From: Scilla litardierei
Taxonomy: Eukaryota > Streptophyta > Magnoliopsida > Asparagales > Asparagaceae
Length of the DNA stretch: 64,000 nt
Assembly (NCBI GenBank): GCA_030789695.1
Contig: CM061141.1
Span: 279,069,871 to 279,133,870 of the forward strand
Direction: 5' to 3'
In this document: one piece after another, positions 11,495 to 19,674 of the stretch
How positions within the stretch are numbered: position 1 is the stretch's first letter
Layout of the letters: every line of letters starts with the position of its first letter
Translations under genes and position numbers: made by a program
The notes under the pieces: generated by a model
Database searches by the model: none
What the model saw: only the letters and a program-made list of their open reading frames with translations
What the model was told of the DNA's origin: nothing

Positions 11495-12009
11495 CCGACT
11501 AGATGGTGATCTAGTCGGTCAGCAGAGCTTCTTGGACCGACTAGTTTGATTCCTTAATTTCTTGTTCAGTACTGTTTACAGTTAGTCGGTCTACGTTGAC
11601 TCACCGACCGACTAGTTTGTGAACTAGTCGGTCAGTGATGCTTCTTTGACCGACTAGTTGTGACTTACTGTTCATACTAAATTTCTCCTAAGCTACTGTT
11701 TATCGTTAGTCGGTCTAAGAACGTTTGGTGATCGACTAGTTGACAATCTAGTCGGTCAACTTTTGTTCTTGGACCGACTAAGTCAATTTGTATTCAGACT
11801 ATTTCATTTTGCCTCTTAGTCGGTCTACGTTCACTGACTGACCGACTAGTTGTGAAACTAGTCGGTCAGAAAGTCTTCTTGGACCGACTAGATTTCTAGG
11901 TCTGAATTTCTATCTCTTCTCAGTTCCTCTCTTAGTCGGTCCATGTTGATTGACTGACCGACTAGTTGATGAACCAGTCGGTCAGTGGTTGTTCTTTGAC
12001 CGACTAGTT
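11495..12009 (+). repeat. E1 U3 array of GACCGACTAG fold-backs
   Basis: Five units at about 115-bp spacing. Each core is GACCGACTAG, 6-8 bases, then CTAGTCGGTC, flanked at 20-25 bp by a second pair, TTAGTCGGTC on the left and GACCGACTAA/G on the right. Sequence between inner and outer arms is partly complementary, so each unit can fold into an imperfect hairpin of about 70 bases. The same array is in the 3' LTR (30537-31051), in E5 (58143-58670), and inside E1 before the third ORF (18498-18890). Confidence 0.9.
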
Positions 12010-12060
12010 TCCTCAGATTACTATCCGTTGGAAATTGACCTAACTTGTTTTTATGGGACC

Positions 12061-12070
12061 CTATAAATAC
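12061..12070 (+). promoter_or_regulatory. E1 TATA box
   Basis: CTATAAATAC directly after GGGACC, about 50 bp beyond the last fold-back. Conserved at 31105-31114 in the 3' LTR and 58713-58722 in E5. Transcription should start roughly 25-35 bp downstream. Confidence 0.75.
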
Positions 12071-12823
12071 GAACCTAGGTCATTTCTATCTAGGTTAGAG
12101 CTGCCATTAAGAGATTCATTGAGATAGAAAGAGATAGCCATTCTCACTCATTTCCAAAGCTCTCTTCCTCACAAGAAACCCATTCTCTCACATTCTAGAT
12201 CTAGAATCCATCTTGAGAGAAGCTTGTTCTTGGTGAGCCCTTCAAGCTCTAGCTTGAATCAAGTCTCCAAATCTCTCCTAGGCACCCATTGCTGGTCATT
12301 TCCTTGGTGCTAGGTCTTGGTGACTTCATCTTCCTCAAATCCTTCCTTTCACCTATTGGGTAAGAAAAACTCAAGGTATATGATTTTGTGGTAAAATTGT
12401 TTATTTCATTATAAACTCATTTATATTTCTTGTTGATTCTCTCGGTTGTGAGAGAAGGTTGTGATCCCAGGTTGTGGGATTCACTATTGCCGTTGCATGT
12501 ATGATTTGATCTTGTGAAGGTTTTTCACAAGATATTCATAGTGGAAATCTTGGGTTAGGGTTTCTAACCTAAGTATCCGGAGGGGATCCGGGTGGTTGGG
12601 ACGTAGGATCACCGGGAACAAGTCGGGGAGACTTGGGTGGATCCGAACCCATTAACATCATTTGTTAGCATTGTTAATTTTGTTGTTGTCATTCAATTTA
12701 AGCTTCCGCAAATTGATTTGGTAGTTGTTTGCACTATAATTTGGAATTATACTCCTTGTTATTTTTAAAGTACTATTCACCCCCCCTCTAGTACTTGTGC
12801 AGTAGCTTGTAGGGCATTACATT

Positions 12824-12836
12824 TGGTATCAAAGCC
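12824..12836 (+). promoter_or_regulatory. E1 primer-binding site
   Basis: TGGTATCAAAGCC two bases after the LTR end. It differs by one base from TGGTATCAGAGC, the usual copia PBS complementary to the 3' end of initiator tRNA-Met. Confidence 0.85.
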
Positions 12837-12848
12837 AGATATTTAGCT

Positions 12849-15089
12849 ATGTCTGCCAACGACAACAAGACCGTGTGTCCACCTTCCAACTATGACACCT
12901 TCAGGAACCGTGAAGGAGCATCTTCGGTGATGGAAGGACATTCCTCTATGAGGCCTCCATTGTTCAACGGTACCAACTACGGGTACTGGAAATGCCGGAT
13001 GGAAACCTTCCTCCGGAGTGCATCCTTATGGAGGACTACAATGAAGGAATACATCGAGCCCGAAGAAGAAGACTTTGAGAAATGGACTACCGCGGAGGTC
13101 GCCGCGGAGGTAAGCAATGCCAAGGCAATGAACGCCTTGCAATGCGCATTAGAGCCCGAGGACTTCAATAAGATATGCACATGTAAGAGTGCATATCAAA
13201 TTTGGAACTCCCTCCTCATTCTTCATGAAGGGACGAGTAGGGTAAGAGACTCTAAACTCGTAGTCGTAAACAAAGATTACGAAATGTTTCATATGCAACA
13301 GGGTGAGAAGATGAAGGAATATTACGCTCGCTTCGTTGACATAATAAACGAGTTAGAGGCCCTCGGCAAGTCCTACACTCAAAAGGAGAAGTGCTCAAAG
13401 CTTATCGAAGGACTTCCTTCTTCTTGGGAGAAACGTACCCTCGCCATCGAGGAAGGTAATGACATGAATAAGTATACCGTAGTTCAATTGATGGGTACTT
13501 TGATGTCATACGAGGTATGCAAAGATAGCAAGGTGAAGTTACAAGAAAAGATGAAGTCCTATTTGAACCAAGACGTGCCTAAGAAAAAGGCAATTGCATT
13601 CAAGGCGGCTTCATCCACCTCTACCGATGATGAGGACTCGGAAGAAGAAATGGACATGGAATCCGTTGCACTCATGGCAAAGAAGTTCAATCGCTTCTTC
13701 CGAAAGGGTAACTTCAAACAAAAATCTAAATTTACTTCTACTAACGCCTCTCCACCTTTGTGCTTTAAATGTAATAAGCCAGGACACATCAAAGCGGATT
13801 GTCCTCAAAACAAGCAAAAGGAGAAGTGGAAGGCGCCGAAGTTCGACAAGTCGAAGAAGTACAAAAAGGGGTACAAAAAGGGACTTGTCGGAGCAACATT
13901 CACCGACTCCGAGGATTCCTCAAGCGGAGAGTCGGACGATGAGAAAGTGGAGCAAGCGCACATGTGCTTCATGGCAAGAGAGGAGCATGATCAAGGATCT
14001 TCCTCCTCCGATGATAGAGACGACGAAGGCGATGAGGTAACTATGGATGATCTTAGAGATGCTAACTCTCATTTATGGTCTAAATACACTAAATTAGTAA
14101 ATAGATATACTAAAGTAAAAGATGACCTAGCTAGCATTCAAACCTCGCCTAAGACTATCATCACCAACAACGACACCGTTGTTGAAGAGTTAAGAAATGA
14201 GATTGTTAATCTCAAATCTAAACTTGAACATGTTAGCATTGATGATCCGGAAGAACATAGGATAGCGGATTTAACTTCTCAAAACTCGACTTTGAGTATT
14301 GAGAACGAGAATCTTAAATCTCGTGTTTATGTGCTCACATCGCAAGTATCCACTTTAGATACTTCTTTTCGTTCTCTCACCGAGAAATATGAGAACACAT
14401 TAGGCCGAATCAATGAATTCAATAAGGGTAAGGGCCATTTGGATAATATCCTAAGTGTCTTACTCCCGGCCAAAAACCATGTTGGTTTGGGGTATACTTT
14501 GGGAAAGTCATCCAAGTCGGTCACTACTTTTGTTAGGCCAACTTCCGGTGACTCTACGAGTGGTAGCAAACACTCTATTGGTAGTTCAACTACCAATGGT
14601 GCTTCCACCTCGTCCACACCCTCTTTCGGAAAGAAACCCACTTTGGGTGGACCTCCAAAGAAGGGGCATGCTTATATGTACACCAATACCATGCCACGTA
14701 GGAACACACGTCCTACTCCACCGTCTCACACATATGATGATTTTTATGCAACACATTCTCGGGCACATGCACACCATGTGAGACACCCTCACGCACGTGT
14801 TCCCACACATGCATATGTTCACCCACCTCATCATATGAATAATTCTCGTCGTGCACCATTCCATCATGTTCCTTATGCCTATCCACGACATGCATCACGT
14901 AGAAACCAACAACGCATGCATGCACCCAATAGGATGATGGCTCCCAAAATTTTCACTATTTGGAGCCCAAAGGACACAAGCATGGATGAAAAACAAGTAT
15001 ATATGAATGCTTATTTTTCGGATGTTGTGCATAGTAGAAATTATGTGGGGAAGTCTAAGTCCAATTGGACTTGGCTTCCAAAGGTCTAA
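12849..15089 (+). CDS. gag: E1 Gag (746 codons)
   Basis: Structural protein forming the cytoplasmic virus-like particle of the retrotransposon. It starts at the first ATG 12 bp past the PBS. The N-terminal 250 residues are the copia-type gag fold, with the motif FNGTNYGYWKCRMETFL near residues 39-55. A CCHC zinc knuckle (CFKCNKPGHIKADC) begins near residue 305, followed by a lysine-rich stretch and an acidic serine-rich stretch. Residues about 430-530 are heptad-like and could form a coiled coil. Residues about 630-705 are unusually rich in His and Arg. The protein ends in NWTWLPK just before the pol junction. It is long compared with ordinary copia gags, as expected for Sireviruses. The E5 protein (59502-61751) is a close homologue. 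Confidence 0.93.
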   Translation: MSANDNKTVCPPSNYDTFRNREGASSVMEGHSSMRPPLFNGTNYGYWKCRMETFLRSASLWRTTMKEYIEPEEEDFEKWTTAEVAAEVSNAKAMNALQCALEPEDFNKICTCKSAYQIWNSLLILHEGTSRVRDSKLVVVNKDYEMFHMQQGEKMKEYYARFVDIINELEALGKSYTQKEKCSKLIEGLPSSWEKRTLAIEEGNDMNKYTVVQLMGTLMSYEVCKDSKVKLQEKMKSYLNQDVPKKKAIAFKAASSTSTDDEDSEEEMDMESVALMAKKFNRFFRKGNFKQKSKFTSTNASPPLCFKCNKPGHIKADCPQNKQKEKWKAPKFDKSKKYKKGYKKGLVGATFTDSEDSSSGESDDEKVEQAHMCFMAREEHDQGSSSSDDRDDEGDEVTMDDLRDANSHLWSKYTKLVNRYTKVKDDLASIQTSPKTIITNNDTVVEELRNEIVNLKSKLEHVSIDDPEEHRIADLTSQNSTLSIENENLKSRVYVLTSQVSTLDTSFRSLTEKYENTLGRINEFNKGKGHLDNILSVLLPAKNHVGLGYTLGKSSKSVTTFVRPTSGDSTSGSKHSIGSSTTNGASTSSTPSFGKKPTLGGPPKKGHAYMYTNTMPRRNTRPTPPSHTYDDFYATHSRAHAHHVRHPHARVPTHAYVHPPHHMNNSRRAPFHHVPYAYPRHASRRNQQRMHAPNRMMAPKIFTIWSPKDTSMDEKQVYMNAYFSDVVHSRNYVGKSKSNWTWLPKV

Positions 15090-15143
15090 CTTTTGAGGAC
15101 CCAATGACCTTGGGTACCATGATATGAAATTTTCTATCTTTAG
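15084..15143 (+). other. E1 gag-pol junction cassette (stop-rich, intron-like)
   Basis: Gag and pol are in the same frame but separated by a 60-bp stretch with four in-frame stops (TAA 15087, TGA 15105, TGA 15120, TAG 15141). It starts GT and ends TTTAG, so it has the outline of a minimal intron, and removing it would join gag to pol in frame. In E5 the matching stretch keeps GT and AG but is 59 bp, and only the first stop lies in the pol frame. Splicing, readthrough or separate initiation cannot be told apart from the sequence. Confidence 0.45.
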
Positions 15144-18100
15144 GTACTCAAGGAAAAGAAAAAGAAAAGGAGCAACAAATTTAAATTTAGCTCCAAAGGG
15201 AATTGGATACTCGATAGCGGGTGTTCAAAACACATGACGGGTGACGCTCAATTGCTCTCCGGAGTGGTTCCCATTGCAAATGGAAATCGCGTCGTATTTG
15301 GAGGCAACGAGAGCGGAACAATCGTCGGTGTTGGTAAAGTGGGTGACCCTTCTAAACCCTTAATTAGTGATGTTTATCTAGTTGATGGTTTAAATCATAA
15401 TCTTATTTCAATAAGCCAACTTTACGACAAAGGTTACAAAGTTAGCTTTGCGAAAGGATTGTGTCATATTTCAAATGATAATAATAAATTATTATTTTCC
15501 GGCACACGCCATAAAGATATTTATATTTTGGATCTTCCTAAGTCATATGAACAATGTCTCGTTGCCAACACAAGTGAACAACACTTATGGCATCGACGTT
15601 TTGGACATGTGAACTTTGGAACACTTTATAAGCTTTCGAAATTAAATTCCATTAAAGGTTTTCCGAAACTCGTTTTTGAAAAGAAAAGTTTTTGTGATTC
15701 TTGTCAACGTGGCAAGCTTCCTAAATATTCATTTAAACCTAAGAAAAGCATTTCTACGAAACGGCCACTAGAGCTATTGCATCTAGATTTATTTGGGCCA
15801 ACTAGAGTTGCTTCCTTAGGAAATGCAAGATATGGACTAGTCATCGTTGATGATTATTCAAGATTTACATGGGTATTTTTCTTATGTAATAAAAATGAAG
15901 CTTTTGAAAACTTCACAATATTTGTGAAGAAAGTACAAAATCTCATCGGAACCACCATTGTCACTATTCGTAGTGATCATGGGGGTGAATTTGAGAATGA
16001 GTCTTTCTCAAATTTTTGTGATGATCTTGGAATTACTCACACGTTTTCTTTCCCTCGCGCACCTCCTCAAAATGGTGTTGTTGAGAGGAAGAATAGAACG
16101 CTTGTGGAGTGTGCTCGCACTATGCTCGAAGATAGTCAACTTGGTTATCAATTTTGGGCGGAAGCGGTACACACCGCTTGTTATGTGTTTAATAGAATAC
16201 TTTTGAGGCCCGGCACCAAACAAACTTGCTATGAATTGTTGTTTGGTAGATTGCCTCAAGTTAAACATTTTCGTGTTTTCGGCGCAAAATGTTTTATTAA
16301 AAACACATATGATAATTTGGACAAGTTTGATCCGAGATCGGATGAGGGGATATTTGTTGGGTATTCCTCACATAGCAAAGCCTACCGGATATACAACAAA
16401 AGATCCTCTACGATCGAGGAATCACTTCATGTCTCTTTTAATGAGAATTTTACTAATTCTAGAATTTCAAATGATAATGATTCTATGGATGTTTTATGTG
16501 ATTCGTTTGAAAATTCTAAGTCTATTGATTCAATTGATTCTATTGATACTAACCTGACTAATGAAGTTGTTGAGAATGTGCCTAGTGATCAAGGTATTCC
16601 CAAGCGGCTTCATACCGTTCGCGATCATCCCCATGAGCAAGTCATTGGCAATATTCATGATAGTGTCAAGACGAGATCGCAAGTCCACCACTTCGCCAAT
16701 AGTGCCTTTACCTCATCAATAGAGCCAAAGAATATAGTTGAAGCTTGCGAAGATGGTGCTTGGATCCTTGCCATGGAGGAGGAACTCATTCAATTCGAGA
16801 GGAATGAGGTATGGGAGCTTGTTCCTTTGCCATCGAAGAACCACACCGTCATAGGGACAAAGTGGATCTTCAAGAACAAAACCGACGAAAACCAAGTCGT
16901 CGTCCGGAACAAAGCTCGGTTAGTTGCTCAAGGCTATCGCCAAGAGGAAGGTATCGATTTCGAAGAATCCTTCGCTCCGGTAGCTAGATTAGAATCAATT
17001 AGACTTTTATTGTCTTATGCATGCCATAAAAATTTTAAATTATTTCAAATGGATGTTAAAAGTGCATTTTTAAACGGAGATGTTGTTGAGGAAGTTTACG
17101 TTTCTCAACCTCCGGGCTTCATAAATGAAAAATTTCCAAATCATGTTTTTAAACTAAAGAAAGCTCTTTATGGTTTGAGAAAATCTCCTCGAGCTTGGTA
17201 TGATCGCCTAAACAATTTTCTTTTGGATTTGAATTTTAAAATGGGCGAAGCCGATTCTACACTTTTTGTTAAGCATGCGAATAATGATATTTTATTAGTT
17301 CAAATTTATGTTGATGATATCATTTTCGGTGCTACTAACTTCACTCTTTGCGAAGAGTTTTCTAATGTTATGAAGGAACAATTTGAGATGAGCCACATGG
17401 GCGAACTCAAATATTTCTTAGGTCTCCAAATTCGCCAATTGAACGATGCAATCTTCATCCACCAAACGAAGTATACGGTGGAGTTGCTTAAGCGATTTGG
17501 AATGGAGAGTGCTTCCGGGAAAAAGACTCCAATGAGCACGACTACGCATCTTGACAAGGATACGGGCGGTAAGGATGTAGACATTCGTCTATATCGAGGT
17601 ATGATAGGTAGTTTACTCTATCTTACCGCAAGTAGGCCCGATATTATGTTTGCCGTATGCATATGTGCTCGTTATCAGTCTCAACCTAAGGAGTCTCACT
17701 TAGTAGCGGTAAAACGTATTTTCCGTTATCTAAGTTATACACTTGATTTTGGATTACTTTATCCAAAATCTAGCACGTATGAGTTAGTCTCATACAGTGA
17801 TGCCGATTATGCGGGATACAAATCCGACAGGAAAAGTACTAGTGGCACTTGCCATTTTCTAGGAAATTCTCTTGTCTCTTGGTTTTCCAAGAAGCAAAAT
17901 TCCGTATCACTTTCAACCACCGAGGCGGAATATATTGCCGCCGGTGCCGCTTGTGCCCAGGTTCTTTGGATGAGACACACTTTGAAGGATTTTGGTATTC
18001 ACTGTGATACTAGCCCTATCATGGTGGATAACCAAAGTGCTATCTGTCTTTCAAAGAATCCGGTGCACCATTCCCGATCAAAACACATAGATGTCCGACA

Positions 18101-18257
18101 CCACTTTTTAGATGATCATGTTGCTAAAAAAGACATCATTTTAGTGTACGTTGAAACCCAAAAGCTAATCGCCGATATTTTCACGAAACCCCTAAAGGAG
18201 GACTCCTTTGTGCGGTTGCGTCGAGAATTGGGGATTATGGGTGAATCCGAGATATAG
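15144..18257 (+). CDS. pol: E1 Pol: protease, integrase, reverse transcriptase, RNase H
   Basis: Replication polyprotein of a Ty1/copia element. The frame is open from 15144; its first ATG is at 15234, inside the protease, so translation probably depends on joining to gag. The protease active site DSG is at 15213-15221. Counting residues from 15234: an HHCC zinc region (HLWHRRFGH, then CDSCQRGKL) at about 117-162; an integrase core with [15 protein letters not shown] and VERKN carrying the D, D and E residues at about 184-290; reverse transcriptase from about 510, with YVDD at 692; RNase H from about 855 (SYSDADYAG) with STTEAEY. No stop or frameshift is seen, so it looks intact, apart from the unusual junction upstream. 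Confidence 0.93.
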   Translation, partial: VLKEKKKKRSNKFKFSSKGNWILDSGCSKHMTGDAQLLSGVVPIANGNRVVFGGNESGTIVGVGKVGDPSKPLISDVYLVDGLNHNLISISQLYDKGYKVSFAKGLCHISNDNNKLLFSGTRHKDIYILDLPKSYEQCLVANTSEQHLWHRRFGHVNFGTLYKLSKLNSIKGFPKLVFEKKSFCDSCQRGKLPKYSFKPKKSISTKRPLELLHLDLFGPTRVASLGNARYGLVIVDDYSRFTWVFFLCNKNEAFENFTIFVKKVQNLIGTTIVTIRSDHGGEFENESFSNFCDDLGITHTFSFPRAPPQNGVVERKNRTLVECARTMLEDSQLGYQFWAEAVHTACYVFNRILLRPGTKQTCYELLFGRLPQVKHFRVFGAKCFIKNTYDNLDKFDPRSDEGIFVGYSSHSKAYRIYNKRSSTIEESLHVSFNENFTNSRISNDNDSMDVLCDSFENSKSIDSIDSIDTNLTNEVVENVPSDQGIPKRLHTVRDHPHEQVIGNIHDSVKTRSQVHHFANSAFTSSIEPKNIVEACEDGAWILAMEEELIQFERNEVWELVPLPSKNHTVIGTKWIFKNKTDENQVVVRNKARLVAQGYRQEEGIDFEESFAPVARLESIRLLLSYACHKNFKLFQMDVKSAFLNGDVVEEVYVSQPPGFINEKFPNHVFKLKKALYGLRKSPRAWYDRLNNFLLDLNFKMGEADSTLFVKHANNDILLVQIYVDDIIFGATNFTLCEEFSNVMKEQFEMSHMGELKYFLGLQIRQLNDAIFIHQTKYTVELLKRFGMESASGKKTPMSTTTHLDKDTGGKDVDIRLYRGMIGSLLYLTASRPDIMFAVCICARYQSQPKESHLVAVKRIFRYLSYTLDFGLLYPKSSTYELVSYSDADYAGYKSDRKSTSGTCHFLGNSLVSWFSKKQNSVSLSTTEAEYIAAGAACAQVLWMRHTLKDFGIHCDTSPIMVDNQSAICLSKNPVHHSRSKHIDVRHHFLDDHVAKKDIILVYVETQKLIADIFTKPLKEDSFVRLRRELGIMGESEI

Positions 18258-18497
18258 GATTCATATTTCATTCAATTATCTTGCATGCTATTAGATTTCG
18301 CGATATTTCGTTCATGCTAGATTTATTGAATTTTTGGGATTTTATGTGATATGTTTGAATTTGTGCTCGAATTCGTATTTGAATGTCGTATTTAAGATTT
18401 CGACGTTTTATGGGGTAATTTAGATGACTAATGAGAGTGTTAGGATGTTTCATCCAAGTGGTTTGTGAAGAGAAATCATTTATCAATTTTTGGACTC
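18258..18497 (+). other. Spacer after E1 pol
   Basis: AT-rich noncoding spacer between the pol stop codon and the internal fold-back array. No domain or regulatory site recognised. Confidence 0.5.
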
Positions 18498-18890
18498 TTC
18501 TAGTCGGTTTCAGTTCATTAGTCAACCGACTAGATGCTCATCTAGTCGGTCAGCTAGTGAACTCAGACCGACTAGTTCAAGCTTTTATCTAACCTTTGTC
18601 ATTTTCTTTCTTTAGTCGGTCACAGTACACTTACCGACTGACTAGATTGAAAACTAGTCGGTCAGTGAGTATACTGCGACCGACTAACTCTAGCCCTAAA
18701 AATTTCTGTTTGCCTCTGTTTCGACTTAGTCGGTTCAAGCTCATTGACCGACCGACTAGATCGTAATCTAGTCGGTCAGTGCTTGAACTGTGACCGACTA
18801 AGTGTGTTAGGGCAAACGTGTCTTTTTGCTTCCAGACCGACTTAACTCTATTTTTATCCGACTAAACTTCATTTTAGTCGGTCTTCATCT
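18498..18890 (+). repeat. E1 internal fold-back array before the third ORF
   Basis: Three complete units with the same inner and outer words as the LTR array (CTAGTCGGTC and GACCGACTAG) but longer pairing. In the unit at about 18614-18687 the arms are about 34 bases with only about six mismatches around an 8-base centre. A fourth, weaker unit follows at about 18835-18890. The array lies between pol and the leader of the third ORF, reproducing the LTR layout of array followed by promoter-like sequence. Confidence 0.85.
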
Positions 18891-18955
18891 CCTCTCCAGC
18901 CCGATAAACCCAAAAACCCCTCTCGAGACCCTTCGACTTCCGTCGATCTCCGGCC

Positions 18956-19409
18956 ATCTTCCGATCATCTGCCGCCGCCGATCACCCTCCCCTAGGTATA
19001 TCTCCTCCTCCTAGGTTGTTTTCCTACTCTAGGGTTTGATCTTGGCCGATTTCATCCTCTAGGGTTCTAGGGTTTCGAATTACTTTCTTAGGTTTTTGGA
19101 GCTTGTTTGTTTTCAGTTCTAGGGTTTGTATTAGGTTTCTTGATCTAGTCCCGTCGCTTTCTTGTTCTCATCGTACCACGATCTTCCGATCATCTGCCGC
19201 CGCCGATCACCCTCCCCTAGGTATATCTCCTCCTCCTAGGTTGTTTTCCTACTCTAGGGTTTGATCTTGGCCGATTTCATCCTCTAGGGTTCTAGGGTTT
19301 CGAATTACTTTCTTAGGTTTTTGGAGCTTGTTTGTTTTCAGTTCTAGGGTTTGTATTAGGTTTCTTGATCTAGTCCCCGTCGCTTTCTTGTTCTCATCGT
19401 ACCACGATC
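18956..19409 (+). repeat. 225-bp tandem duplication in the third-ORF leader
   Basis: The segment 18956-19180 is repeated as 19181-19409, nearly base for base apart from a C inserted near 19378 and a few bases at the end. The second copy ends exactly at the ATG of the third ORF (19410). Each copy is rich in pyrimidine runs and CTAGGGTTT words typical of plant 5' leaders, and contains CTAGGTATAT and TTTTCAG, which could act as splice sites. Confidence 0.85.
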
Positions 19410-19674
19410 ATGGCAAAGACGAGGATCCCTATCACTTCATCTGGGGCTTCCCCCATGACTGTAGAGCCTTCTAACCCTAGGAATCCGTCTAAGCCCAAGC
19501 GTCGTGCTAAATCTACCCAAGCTTCTCCGTCTTCGCCTCCTCTGAAGAAGCAGAGGACGGCGACGGTCAAACCCCGAAAATATAAGTCTAAAAAGCCCAT
19601 ACTCCACACTCCCTCTACTCCTCCTGATTCCGATACTGAGTTTATCCCTGAGGATGACTCTGGCCATAGGGAAC
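19410..19674 (+). pseudogene. E1 third ORF, N-terminal part (cut by E2)
   Basis: Starts at ATG 19410 right after the duplicated leader. The 88 codons before the E2 insertion encode a basic, proline/serine-rich stretch with two lysine/arginine clusters (KPKRRAK and LKKQR) that look like nuclear localisation signals, then an acidic stretch. The frame runs into the E2 LTR and stops at 19715. The original continuation is at 27765-29153: the last 31 bases before E2 are repeated after it and the frame matches. Function unknown; see the C-terminal part. Confidence 0.8.

Larger units (their letters stand above)
11069..12821 (+). repeat. E1 5' LTR
   Basis: 1,753 bp, TG...CA ended. The U3-like part holds the inverted-repeat array 11495-12009; a TATA box lies at 12061-12070; the downstream part is a run of small stem-loops (about 12440-12660), ending in the C-rich CACCCCCCCTCTAG motif and CATTACA. 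The short open frame at 11141-11338 is repeated in the other LTR but has no domain and is not called. Confidence 0.95.

Noticed and set aside
11495..12009. Regularly spaced palindromic repeats resembling a CRISPR array
   Set aside because: The spacers are partly complementary rather than unique, the array is inside a plant LTR, recurs in both LTRs, and no cas genes exist here.
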